DNA of 64,000 nt from Falsochrobactrum shanghaiense. Its GTDB lineage: Bacteria; Pseudomonadota; Alphaproteobacteria; Rhizobiales; Rhizobiaceae. Location: contig NZ_QGDB01000009.1 in NCBI RefSeq assembly GCF_003149535.1, positions 1-64,000 of the forward strand, in the 5' to 3' direction. Positions 51,649-60,318 of this stretch are shown here, piece after piece (the stretch's first letter is position 1; each line of letters opens with the position of its first letter). Under the pieces are notes generated by a model. It did no database searches. It was not told where the DNA came from and saw only the letters and a program-made list of their open reading frames with translations. Made by a program: the position numbers and the translations under genes.

Positions 51649-52721
51649 GCAAGAGAAATCCACATCACATCGCGGTCATCGCCGGCGACGGCATTGGCAA
51701 AGAAGTAATGCCTGAAGGCGTGAAGGTACTGCGCAAAGTCTGCGATATCTTTGATATCGGCATGGAATTCGAAACCCACGACTTTGCGTCCTGCGATTAT
51801 TACGCCAAGCACGGCCAGATGATGCCGGATGACTGGAAGGATCGTCTTTCAGGTTCCGACGCCATCTATTTCGGTGCTGTCGGGTGGCCGGACACCGTTC
51901 CGGATCACGTCTCGCTCTGGGGCTCGCTCCTGAAATTCCGCCGCGAGTTCGATCAATATGTAAACCTGCGTCCGGTGCGTCTGATGCCGGGTGTTCCGTC
52001 TCCGCTCGCTGGCCGCAATCCGGGCGACATCGATTTCTGGATCGTGCGTGAAAACACCGAAGGGGAATATTCGTCTATCGGCGGACGCATGTATGAAGGC
52101 ACGGAGAACGAAATCGTGCTGCAGGAAACCGTGATGAGCCGCCGCGGCGTTGACCGCATCCTGCGCTTCGCCTTCGAGCTTGCCTCGCGCCGCGAGAAAA
52201 AGCACCTGACATCGGCAACCAAGTCGAACGGCATTTCCGTTACCATGCCCTATTGGGATGAGCGCGTCGTGGAAATGTCGAAAAACTATCCGGAGATCCG
52301 CACAGACAAATATCATATCGATATTTTGACGGCGCAATTTGTGCTCCATCCCGACTGGTTCGACGTGGTCGTCGCCTCCAATCTGTTCGGTGACATCCTG
52401 TCGGATCTGGGGCCCGCTTGCACCGGCACGATCGGCATAGCGCCCTCCGGCAACATCAATCCAGAGCGTGATTTCCCGTCCCTGTTTGAGCCGGTCCATG
52501 GCTCCGCTCCCGACATTGCCGGCAAAGGCGTCGCCAATCCGATCGGCCAGATTTGGGCCGGGGCCATGATGATGGAACATCTGGGCCACAAGGATGCCGC
52601 CGATGCCATTGTCGCAGCCATCGAAAAGGTTCTGGGCAGTCCCGAAACCCGCACGGCTGACCTGAAGGGCAAGGCCAATACCGTATCCTGTGGCGACAGC
52701 GTCTGCGCCGCATTGGGCTAA
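51645..52721 (+). CDS. Tartrate/D-malate dehydrogenase-like beta-decarboxylating dehydrogenase
   Basis: 358 aa starting with GTG that overlaps the upstream stop. AGDGIGKEVMPEG, the LWGSLLKFRREFDQYVNLRPVRLMPG segment (typical of tartrate/D-malate dehydrogenases), IVRENTEGEYSSIGGRMY, SNLFGDILSDLGP, and HGSAPDIAGKGVANPIGQIW are all visible. The catalytic Tyr/Lys pair is covered by these blocks. The family acts on tartrate, D-malate or 3-isopropylmalate; the 'LWGSLLKFRR' helix favours the former two. It ends 151 bp before the LysR gene, which may regulate it. Confidence 0.9.
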   Translation: MSKRNPHHIAVIAGDGIGKEVMPEGVKVLRKVCDIFDIGMEFETHDFASCDYYAKHGQMMPDDWKDRLSGSDAIYFGAVGWPDTVPDHVSLWGSLLKFRREFDQYVNLRPVRLMPGVPSPLAGRNPGDIDFWIVRENTEGEYSSIGGRMYEGTENEIVLQETVMSRRGVDRILRFAFELASRREKKHLTSATKSNGISVTMPYWDERVVEMSKNYPEIRTDKYHIDILTAQFVLHPDWFDVVVASNLFGDILSDLGPACTGTIGIAPSGNINPERDFPSLFEPVHGSAPDIAGKGVANPIGQIWAGAMMMEHLGHKDAADAIVAAIEKVLGSPETRTADLKGKANTVSCGDSVCAALG

Positions 52722-52818
52722 AGTCTTAAAACAAAAGTTTGGAGCGGTTACAGCTACTCTGCGACAGCGAGCCGTTCCACCCATCTGCCCATCCTTCTAT
52801 CAGGTTCTTTGTCAGGCT

Positions 52819-52846
52819 TTGACTTCCCTTCGCGCATACTTATGTT
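52819..52846 (+). promoter_or_regulatory. Sigma-70-type promoter for the LysR gene
   Basis: TTGACT (52819-52824), a 16-nt spacer and TATGTT (52841-52846) give a predicted start near 52853, 20 nt before the GTG. A fair match to consensus by eye. Confidence 0.45.
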
Positions 52847-52872
52847 GGGCTGCCAAGAAGCCAGAGGATTGC

Positions 52873-53814
52873 GTGAACGAAAACATCAACAACCTGTCTC
52901 TAAAACAATTACGGGCCATTCAGGCTGTTGCCCGCTATTCCAGTTTTCTCGCCGCCGCGGTTGAATTGCGTATGTCACAGCCCGGTATCTCGCGGCTGGT
53001 TCGCAGCGTCGAGGAAAGTCTCGGCGTTCGCCTTTTTCACCGCTCCACCCGCCATGTGCTCCTGACTCAAGAAGGTCTGACCTTCCTGCCCACAATCGAC
53101 CGGGTTCTGGCAGAGATCGACATATCGGTCGCTGACCTCGTGTCAATGCGCGCAGAACATACCGGACGCGTCATCATGGCCTGCCCGCTCGCCATCGCAA
53201 ATCGCATGTTGTCAGGCATCATCGCGCCGTTTCGCACTCACTATCCACATGTGAGGCTGGAAATCCGCGAAGCCTTGCGCAGCGCGGTCATCCAACAGGT
53301 CCGCCATGGTACCGTCGATTTCGCACTCGGCTCGTTCATGGAAGCCAGCGAAGATATCCAGATTGAGGAACTGTGCGGCATCAGCTACCGCGTCGTGTTT
53401 CCGCGGAGTCACCGCTTCGCTGCGATGACGGAAGTCAGCCTCTCGGACATGCAGGATGAACCCATGGTCTCCCTACCCTCCACGTCGATCTTACGCAGCC
53501 TCTTCGATGCTGCAGCCTCCCGGCAGGGCTTCCGGCTGCGCCACATGGTGACGGTCAACACCATCGGCTCTGTATTCGACCTGGTGGAAAATGGCCAGGC
53601 CATCGCGATCCAGAGCGACCTCTCGATCAGCTCCCATTTGAGCCCGCGCATCGAATCCCGTCCGCTGGTCGCCCCCCGCCTGACATCGAAGCTTTCGATG
53701 CTTCTGCATAAGGAGCGGATGCTTTCTCCTGCAGCACTCGAATTGAAGCAAAGTGTGGAATTCGCATTCAGGGAGCGCATATTTCACATGACGTCGGCCC
53801 GAACCGACGATTGA
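52873..53814 (+). CDS. LysR-family transcriptional regulator
   Basis: 313 aa. HTH at about 10-60 (LKQLRAIQAVARYSSFLAAAVELRMSQPGISRLVRSVEESLGVRLF), then a ligand domain with GRVIMACPLAIANRMLSGI. The start is GTG at 52873 after AGAGGA; the frame is open upstream, but that part is not LysR-like. It lies between the dehydrogenase pair and the peptidase-transporter operon on the same strand. The branch resembles GbpR/CbbR-like regulators that respond to small acids. It could activate one or both units. Confidence 0.9.
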   Translation: MNENINNLSLKQLRAIQAVARYSSFLAAAVELRMSQPGISRLVRSVEESLGVRLFHRSTRHVLLTQEGLTFLPTIDRVLAEIDISVADLVSMRAEHTGRVIMACPLAIANRMLSGIIAPFRTHYPHVRLEIREALRSAVIQQVRHGTVDFALGSFMEASEDIQIEELCGISYRVVFPRSHRFAAMTEVSLSDMQDEPMVSLPSTSILRSLFDAAASRQGFRLRHMVTVNTIGSVFDLVENGQAIAIQSDLSISSHLSPRIESRPLVAPRLTSKLSMLLHKERMLSPAALELKQSVEFAFRERIFHMTSARTDD

Positions 53815-54070
53815 GCCGGTCGCGAGGGGCTATGCCACATCGCGCGAGCAAATCTCCTAACAATGCCTTGTCGCCAAAAATCCGTCATTTCTAAGGGGCG
53901 GTTTTATTTATTATGTCCTTTTATGGATTTTCCTACCGTCTGGTGGACAGAGGATAACCGTCATCTTTCGGACTGCGTCACAAATGCGAAAACGTCATTA
54001 ATCTACGTTATTGCAAAAAAATTGACATCATACATACCACATGCCCTTATCTTCAGATTGCTATATGTGA
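53815..54070. other. Intergenic control region before the peptidase-ABC operon
   Basis: About 256 bp without a gene, unusually AT-rich. It holds a likely promoter with TTGACA at 54022-54027 and a CCTTAT/TTATCT -10 around 54045-54053. The operator-like ATTGTCAACAAT follows immediately downstream at 54071. Confidence 0.5.
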
Positions 54071-54082
54071 ATTGTCAACAAT
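54071..54082. promoter_or_regulatory. Operator-like site downstream of the peptidase-operon promoter
   Basis: ATTGTCAACAAT, the most symmetrical of the four copies (arms ATTGT/ACAAT, centre CA). It lies just after the predicted transcript start, a typical place for a repressor of the GntR type. Confidence 0.6.
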
Positions 54083-54146
54083 CTATCATTACCGGGTGTT
54101 GACGGTGGCCGAACGGCTGAAGCTTCGTTTGAGGGAGAAGATGAAG

Positions 54147-55505
54147 ATGAACGATTATCTTGACCGAGAAGACGTGCGAGAAAATAATATCCGTGAACTC
54201 ATTGAGCTCCTCCGCATGCCAACGGTTTCTGCCCGCGGCGATATGAAACCGATGCAGGACGCAGCAGACTGGTTGGTAAAACGTCTGCAGAGCCTCGGCG
54301 CCAAGACCCAGTTGCTCGACAGTCCCGGCTTCCCGATTGTTTATGGCGAAATCAAGGGCGATAGCGACAAGACCATTCTTTTCTACAACCATTATGACGT
54401 TCAGCCGGTTGAGCCGCTGGACGCTTGGGCATCCGATCCCTTCGAACCCGAAATCCGCGATGGAATTCTCTTCGCCCGTGGCACTGACGATAACAAAGGT
54501 TGCCTCTTGTCCCGCATTCATGCGGTTGAAGCAATCCTCAAGGAACGCGGCACCCTGCCGGTAACCGTCAAGTTTATCTTCGAAGGTGAAGAAGAATCCG
54601 GTTCGGAAAGCCTTCCGGTCGCAGTTGAGCGTCACCACGAGCTTCTGCGCGCAGATGCCTGCATCTGGGAGAATGCGCGCCGCGATGATACCGGTGCCCC
54701 AACGACCACACTCGGCAACAAGGGCATGTTTTCCTTCGAGATGCGCGCCCGCACGGCAACGTCGGACTCCCATTCCGGCAAGGCCAACATCTACCCGAAC
54801 GCGATCTGGCGTCTGGTTTCTGCCCTTTCCACCATGCGCGACGTCAACGGCAACATCACCATTGACGGCATGATGGAAGAACTGGGCGAGTTGACCGAAG
54901 CCGAAGCCGAAATTTGCCACAACACGCCAGCAAATGGCGAGAAACAGGCCCGCAAGCTCGGCCTCGAACGCCTGATTCCCGGAAATGACGATTTTTCCGT
55001 CAACAAGGCGCTATTCTACACGCCGTCGCTAAACCTTCAGGGCATCGAAGGCGGCTATACCGGCCCCGGTCATAAAACCGTCAATCCAGCCACCGCAATG
55101 GCGCGCCTTGAATGCCGTCTGGTCAAGAACCAGGACCATGACAAGGTCAAGGAAATGATCGAGCAGCATCTGGTTAATCGCGGTTTTTCCGACATCGAAG
55201 TCGCGAGCGAGAAGGCAGGTGCATGGCCAGCATACACCTCGCCGGACGATCCTTTCGTCAATACCATCGTATCGGCTGCCAGGAAGGTCTACGGCCGCGA
55301 ACTGGTCGTCCTGCCGAGCTCTCCCGGCACCGGTCCGCGCTTCATCTTCACCAAGTATTCGGACATGCCGATTGCTGCTCTTGGCGTTGGCCATGCGGAC
55401 AGCCGCGCGCACGCGCCGAATGAAAACATTGCGGTGGAAGACCAGCATCTGTGCACGAAACATGTCGCGCAAATCCTGCGCGAGTGGGCGCAAACCAACG
55501 TCTGA
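54147..55505 (+). CDS. M20 family metallopeptidase/amidohydrolase
   Basis: 452 aa di-zinc hydrolase. Ligands and catalytic residues: His82 and Asp84 (YNHYDVQP), Asp114 bridging (RGTDDNKG), Glu148-Glu149 (FEGEEESGS), with the lid domain about 200-320 and a C-terminal His in APNENI-type context. Members cleave dipeptides, N-acyl amino acids or carbamoyl amino acids. I chose the ATG at 54147 because GGGAG lies nine bases ahead; 54141 is too close. It is the first gene of the operon peptidase-ABC transporter-peptidase, so it probably hydrolyses the imported compound in the cytoplasm. Confidence 0.88.
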   Translation: MNDYLDREDVRENNIRELIELLRMPTVSARGDMKPMQDAADWLVKRLQSLGAKTQLLDSPGFPIVYGEIKGDSDKTILFYNHYDVQPVEPLDAWASDPFEPEIRDGILFARGTDDNKGCLLSRIHAVEAILKERGTLPVTVKFIFEGEEESGSESLPVAVERHHELLRADACIWENARRDDTGAPTTTLGNKGMFSFEMRARTATSDSHSGKANIYPNAIWRLVSALSTMRDVNGNITIDGMMEELGELTEAEAEICHNTPANGEKQARKLGLERLIPGNDDFSVNKALFYTPSLNLQGIEGGYTGPGHKTVNPATAMARLECRLVKNQDHDKVKEMIEQHLVNRGFSDIEVASEKAGAWPAYTSPDDPFVNTIVSAARKVYGRELVVLPSSPGTGPRFIFTKYSDMPIAALGVGHADSRAHAPNENIAVEDQHLCTKHVAQILREWAQTNV

Positions 55506-55552
55506 GATCGCGATTGAGCGACAGGCAGGTATATCAAAGGGGAGGTAATACC

Positions 55553-57079
55553 ATGCTACCACGTAAGACAAAATCACTGCTACCCGGCATTGCACTTGCA
55601 ATGCTGATGGCAACCAGCACAATATCCCAGGCCCGTGACCTGGTCATTGCGCAGGGAATCGACGTGCCGGGCTTTGATATTCATGCCCACTCAACCTCGG
55701 CCGTCGAAGCTGTCTTCATCAACATCTTCGACTATCTGGTGATGCGCGATCAATCCGGCGAATTGCAGCCGTCGCTCGCTACCAGTTGGGAGCAGGTTGG
55801 AGAAGACGCGATAAAGTTCCATCTTCGCGAAGGCGTGGTGTTCCATGACGGTACGCCGTTCACGGCCGAGGACGTCAAATTCTCGATCGAGCGCCCTGCT
55901 CTCGATGAGAGTGTCCTGCAGCACTCCTTTTACGACACGATCACCGGCGTTGAAGCGGTGGACCCGCATACGGTCATCGTCCGCACCAACGGTCCGGACC
56001 CGATTCTGCTAAACCGTTTAAGCCGAATTGGTTCCGGTATCGTGCCGAAGGCTTATGTCGAGCGCGTCGGCTGGGATGGTTTTTCCAAGGCGCCGATCGG
56101 TACCGGCCCGTTCAAAGTTACCGAATGGCGCCGTGATGATCGCATCATCATGGAAGCCTTCGACAAGCATTGGCGCGGTCGCCCGGTATGGGATCACCTG
56201 ATCCACCGCACCATCCCCGAATCGTCAACCCGTGTCGGCGAACTGATCAGCGGCGGCGTCGATATCGCAACCAACATTCCGAGTCAGGACCGCGAGCGCG
56301 TCGATGCTTCAGGTGTTGCCAATGCTGTTCCCTGGCCGACCTTCCGCGTCATGCATCTCTTCCTCAATGCGAAGGAAGGCTCCCCGATGCACGATCCGAG
56401 GGTGCGCGAAGCCATTGACCTAGCCATTGACAACCGAACCCTCGTCGACACGGTCATGGGGGGCCTCGGAACACCGGTCCGTGCAGCCGTGACACCGGGC
56501 CTCAGCGCTGTCCCGATGAAGTACTACAATACCTTCGAGTACAACCCGGAGCGTGCTGTTGAACTGCTGAAGGAAGCGGGCTACGGGCCTGACCATCCAG
56601 CGCTTATCAAGCTGCAGGGACCGGCAGGCCGCTATCCGCTCGACGTTGAAACCCTAGAGATCGTTGCTGTCATGCTGAACGCAGTCGGTATTGAGACGGA
56701 AATCGAGACGACAGAATGGAGTTCCTTCCAAGACCGGGTCTGGAACGCACATGATGTGGAAGGTATTGCCCTGATCGGTCATGCAAACTCCCTTCAGGAC
56801 GGCTACCACGCCATCCAGCGGTCGCGCTGCGGCCAGGAATACAGCCTTATCACCGGCTGGTGTGACCCGAAATTCGATGAGCTTGTCCAGAAGTCGACGA
56901 TTACCGTTAACCCGGAAGAGCGCAACAAGATTCTCAAAGAGGCCTTCGACCTTAACGTGAAGTCGAACACGATCATCCAGCTGTTCCAGGTGGAAAATCT
57001 GATCGGTATCAACAAGAACATCGATTGGAAGCCGTCACCGGACGAGCAGCTGTGGATGTTTGCGGCCAAGCCCAAATGA
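55553..57079 (+). CDS. ABC transporter substrate-binding protein (peptide/nickel family 5)
   Basis: 508 aa. Signal peptide: basic MLPRKTK, a hydrophobic core, and cleavage after SQA at about residue 27. The mature protein shows the family-5 pattern: SLATSWEQVGEDAIKFHLREGVVFHDGTPFTAEDVKFSIER, GTGPFKVTEWRRDDRI, and VREAIDLAIDNRTLVDTVMGG. These proteins bind dipeptides, oligopeptides or other amide compounds such as glutathione or opines. GGGGAGGT precedes the ATG at 55553. Preceded by one M20 peptidase and followed by two permease genes, a second M20 peptidase and a double ATPase, giving a complete uptake system. Confidence 0.92.
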   Translation: MLPRKTKSLLPGIALAMLMATSTISQARDLVIAQGIDVPGFDIHAHSTSAVEAVFINIFDYLVMRDQSGELQPSLATSWEQVGEDAIKFHLREGVVFHDGTPFTAEDVKFSIERPALDESVLQHSFYDTITGVEAVDPHTVIVRTNGPDPILLNRLSRIGSGIVPKAYVERVGWDGFSKAPIGTGPFKVTEWRRDDRIIMEAFDKHWRGRPVWDHLIHRTIPESSTRVGELISGGVDIATNIPSQDRERVDASGVANAVPWPTFRVMHLFLNAKEGSPMHDPRVREAIDLAIDNRTLVDTVMGGLGTPVRAAVTPGLSAVPMKYYNTFEYNPERAVELLKEAGYGPDHPALIKLQGPAGRYPLDVETLEIVAVMLNAVGIETEIETTEWSSFQDRVWNAHDVEGIALIGHANSLQDGYHAIQRSRCGQEYSLITGWCDPKFDELVQKSTITVNPEERNKILKEAFDLNVKSNTIIQLFQVENLIGINKNIDWKPSPDEQLWMFAAKPK

Positions 57080-57144
57080 ACTGAATACGAGATCTGAAAC
57101 AGAACGACCAACACGCGCAGATTAAAGAGGAGGAGACCTGCCCC

Positions 57145-58065
57145 ATGATCAACTATATCATCCGGCGACTTCTGCAGATGGTACCAGTTCTCTTCGGCGT
57201 CACCCTGCTGGTCTTCTTCCTGCTGCGCGTGTCCGGTGACCCGGTCTCGCTCATGCTGGGTGAGGACGCCACCCCTGAGCAGATTGAGAACATGCGTCAT
57301 ACAATGGGTCTCGACCTGCCCCTTTACGTCCAATACTATCATTACATGGCGGGCCTCCTGACCGGCGACTTCGGTACGTCGATTCGCTATAATAACCTGT
57401 CCGCATTGGACGTCGTACTGGAACGTCTGCCAGCTACCGCCCGACTGGCGGGTATGGCACTGTTCTTCGCCGTCATCATTTCGCTGCCCGCCGGTATCAT
57501 CGCCGCTTACTGGCGTAGTCGCATTCCCGATTACATCGCCTCGTTCTTCTCCGTTCTGGGGCAGGCCATGCCAAGTTTCTGGCTGGGCATCATGCTGATC
57601 CTGGTCTTTGGTATCACCTTGTCATGGCTCCCCGTATCAGGATCCGATCAGCCCGGTGCCGTAATTCTGCCCGGACTGGCCCTTGGTGCGGGTCTCGCCG
57701 GTGTGCTCACGCGCCTCCTGCGCTCGTCGCTGCTCGACATCATTAATCAAGATTTCATCCGCACGGCTTACGCCAAAGGCCTGACGCCCGGCGTTATCAT
57801 CTATCGGCACGTGCTGCGCAACTCGATCCTGTCCTACATCACCGTGATCGGTCTTGAAGCTTCGGCTTTAATGGCGGGCGCCGTAGTCACTGAGCAGGTT
57901 TTCGCTTGGCCCGGCATCGGACTTCTGGCCATTCAGGCCATCAATTCGCGCGATATGGCCGTGGTTCAGACCGTGGTTCTTCTGGCAGCTCTGATCGTTA
58001 TGCTGATGAACCTGCTCGTCGACATCCTTTACTCCATCATTGATCCGCGGATACAGCATGGCTGA
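57145..58065 (+). CDS. ABC transporter permease (DppB-like)
   Basis: 306 aa inner-membrane protein with six predicted helices. The first block MINYIIRRLLQMVPVLFGVTLLVFFLLRVSGDPV is the standard DppB/OppB opening. The EAA loop, which contacts the ATPase, is near RTAYAKGLTPGVIIYRHVLRNSIL (residues 208-231), and the EQVFAWPGIGLLAIQAINSRD signature follows. GAGGAGGAG lies ahead of the ATG. It overlaps the next permease gene by 8 bp. Confidence 0.93.
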   Translation: MINYIIRRLLQMVPVLFGVTLLVFFLLRVSGDPVSLMLGEDATPEQIENMRHTMGLDLPLYVQYYHYMAGLLTGDFGTSIRYNNLSALDVVLERLPATARLAGMALFFAVIISLPAGIIAAYWRSRIPDYIASFFSVLGQAMPSFWLGIMLILVFGITLSWLPVSGSDQPGAVILPGLALGAGLAGVLTRLLRSSLLDIINQDFIRTAYAKGLTPGVIIYRHVLRNSILSYITVIGLEASALMAGAVVTEQVFAWPGIGLLAIQAINSRDMAVVQTVVLLAALIVMLMNLLVDILYSIIDPRIQHG

Positions 58066-58957
58066 TACTCAACCTCTGCGCCCGACAACCGGAAGCACCA
58101 TCGCCGGGGTCAGAAGGAAGATAGCAAGCTTGCGCCTGAGCGCAATGGCAGTCGTTTGCCTGACCATCCTCTTCCTCTTCATATTGCTGGCACTGTTTTC
58201 GTCTCAGTTCGCGCCCTATGACCCTGTCTTCCCGGATTTGCGTGCACGCCTAGTACCACCTGCATGGAGCGACCGTGGTACGATGAAGCACATTCTCGGC
58301 ACCGACCAGCTCGGTCGCGACATGCTTTCGCGCCTGATCTACGGCAGCCGCATCGCGCTTCTAGTCGGTTTCCTCGGCGTGATCGTTGCAGCTTTCATCG
58401 GCACGGTCGTTGGCCTTATCGCCGGCTTTGCTGGCGGTAAGCTGGATGCCGTGCTGATGGCCTTCGTCAACACGTTGCTCGCTGTACCCAATACGCTTCT
58501 CTATCTGACGGTGCTGGCTGTATTCGGCCAGAGCCTGACGCTGCTCATCATCATTATCGGCTGCATCAACTGGACTACGTTTGCCCGCGTTGTGCGCGGC
58601 GAGGTTCTGAGCGTGAAGCGCCGTGAATTCATCGAGGCGAGCCGTGCAATTGGCCAATTGCCAGCGATTACCATGGTGCGCCACGTTCTGCCCAACGTTA
58701 TCGGGCCGATCATCGTGATCGCCACGATGAACGTCGCCATGCTGATCATCCTTGAGGCAACCTTGAGCTTCCTCGGTTTTGGCGTGCAGCCGCCGACTGT
58801 GACTTGGGGCCGCATGCTGGCCGATGGCCGCAACTATGTGGCAACCGCTTGGTGGCTGGCAGCCTTCCCCGGCCTGACGATCACCCTTCTCACACTGTCG
58901 CTGATCTTCCTTGGTGACTGGCTTCGCGACAGGCTCGATCCGAGAAACGACGCATGA
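58058..58957 (+). CDS. ABC transporter permease (DppC-like)
   Basis: 299 aa with six predicted helices and a cytoplasmic N-terminus. HILGTDQLGRDMLSRLIYGSRIALLVGF is the DppC/OppC signature. The EAA loop is RREFIEASRAIGQLPAITMVRHVLPNVI, and EATLSFLGFGVQPPTVTWGRMLADGRNY is the typical C-terminal block. The ATG at 58058 overlaps the DppB-like stop, so translation is coupled. Partners are the DppB-like permease and the fused ATPase. Confidence 0.93.
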   Translation: MADTQPLRPTTGSTIAGVRRKIASLRLSAMAVVCLTILFLFILLALFSSQFAPYDPVFPDLRARLVPPAWSDRGTMKHILGTDQLGRDMLSRLIYGSRIALLVGFLGVIVAAFIGTVVGLIAGFAGGKLDAVLMAFVNTLLAVPNTLLYLTVLAVFGQSLTLLIIIIGCINWTTFARVVRGEVLSVKRREFIEASRAIGQLPAITMVRHVLPNVIGPIIVIATMNVAMLIILEATLSFLGFGVQPPTVTWGRMLADGRNYVATAWWLAAFPGLTITLLTLSLIFLGDWLRDRLDPRNDA

Positions 58958-60318
58958 GCCAACAAACCGACCGTGCACTCTCGGAACTGATCGAATGGGT
59001 AAAGATGCCTAGTCATAAGACTGAGCCCGAATCCATGCGTGAAGCCGCACACTTCTGCGCGCGTCTTCTTAAAGAAGCCGGCTTTACGGTCCGCTTTGTT
59101 GGCTCTCCCGAAGCTCCAGCCATCATAGCCCGGATCAATCCCGACGCCCCGAAAACGCTTCTCTTCTATAGCCACTACGACGTCGTTGCCCCCGGTGATG
59201 AGGGTGCCTGGACCCATCCTCCCTTCTCAGGCCATGTCGAGGATGGCGTCCTCCATGGACGCGGCTCATCCGATCACAAGGCGACCTTCATCGCCCGCCT
59301 CGAAGCGGTTCGCCGTCTTTTGAAAAGCGGTGAACTTCCGCTCGGGATCGCTTTCCTCATTGAAGGCGATGAGGAGCTAGGCAGCAGAGGGCTGGAACAG
59401 ATCATAATCGACAATCGTGACATGCTCACAGCCTCTGGGGGTCTCTATTCCGGTGGTGCGCGCACAGAGACGGGCAAGCCGGTGATCCGCGCCGGCGGCA
59501 AGGGTCAGATCGCCATTCACCTCACCGTCCAGCTGTCGAATCGCGATAACCATTCAAAATGGGCGGCGATTGCACCCAATCCCGGCTGGCGCCTGGTTGC
59601 AGCATTGAACACGCTTTATGACGGCGACAGGGACCAACTGCTAACCAAAGGATTTCTGGAAAGCGCTCTGCCGCCCAACGCTGCCGATGAAGCAGCCCTC
59701 GCCAAGCTCAACTTCGATGTCGATGCCTTCCTCAAGTCATCCGGCCATAAACGTCTGCGCGCCGATGCGCAGGCCGATCCGTTGCGCACGCTTCTCTTTG
59801 TGCCGACCTTCAACATTGCTTGGTTGCGCAGCGGACCCGGCAGCTCGACAGTTCTGCCGGGAACCGCCTCGGCCATGCTCGACTTGCGCCTCGTTCCCGG
59901 TCAGACCGCCCGCGGTGCCGAACAGACCGTGCGCGATCATCTTGCCAGCCATGGCTTTGGCGATGTTCTCATCGAGGTAAGCAAAGGCTCCGAGCCTGAG
60001 AAATGCGACCTTGACGATCTTGTCATACAGTCTCTCTATGCTGCCGCAGTCAAAGTGCATGGCGAATGCGACGTCTACCCGATGGGGCCGGGCTCCGGTC
60101 CACGTTACCTGTTCGCGCGTCATCTTGGATGCAGCCTCGTGCAGGATCCCGGATGTAGTTGGTCGGGCTCAAACGACCATGCTGCAAACGAAAATATCAT
60201 GATCGAGCACTTTCAGCAGAATATCGATCTCATCGAAGCATTCCTGCGTGACTATGCCCGCCGCTGCGCAGATGGCGGCTCCGCCCCGTCCCTCGGAGGA
60301 GCAACTAATAATGTTTGA
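58954..60318 (+). CDS. M20 family metallopeptidase (second copy)
   Basis: 454 aa, a distant paralogue of the peptidase at 54147. Zinc/catalytic residues: His74 and Asp76 (YSHYDVVAPG), Asp107 (GRGSSDHKA), and Glu140-Glu141 (EGDEELGS). The start overlaps the DppC-like stop (ATGA). The two enzymes differ in the lid region, so they may cleave two successive amide bonds or the two forms of a substrate. Its insertion between permease and ATPase genes shows that hydrolysis and uptake belong to one pathway. Confidence 0.88.
   Translation: MSQQTDRALSELIEWVKMPSHKTEPESMREAAHFCARLLKEAGFTVRFVGSPEAPAIIARINPDAPKTLLFYSHYDVVAPGDEGAWTHPPFSGHVEDGVLHGRGSSDHKATFIARLEAVRRLLKSGELPLGIAFLIEGDEELGSRGLEQIIIDNRDMLTASGGLYSGGARTETGKPVIRAGGKGQIAIHLTVQLSNRDNHSKWAAIAPNPGWRLVAALNTLYDGDRDQLLTKGFLESALPPNAADEAALAKLNFDVDAFLKSSGHKRLRADAQADPLRTLLFVPTFNIAWLRSGPGSSTVLPGTASAMLDLRLVPGQTARGAEQTVRDHLASHGFGDVLIEVSKGSEPEKCDLDDLVIQSLYAAAVKVHGECDVYPMGPGSGPRYLFARHLGCSLVQDPGCSWSGSNDHAANENIMIEHFQQNIDLIEAFLRDYARRCADGGSAPSLGGATNNV

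Noticed and set aside
54072-54146. Upstream start for the first M20 peptidase
   Set aside because: It would begin within the operator-like repeat and adds non-family residues; the ATG at 54147 has a proper ribosome site.
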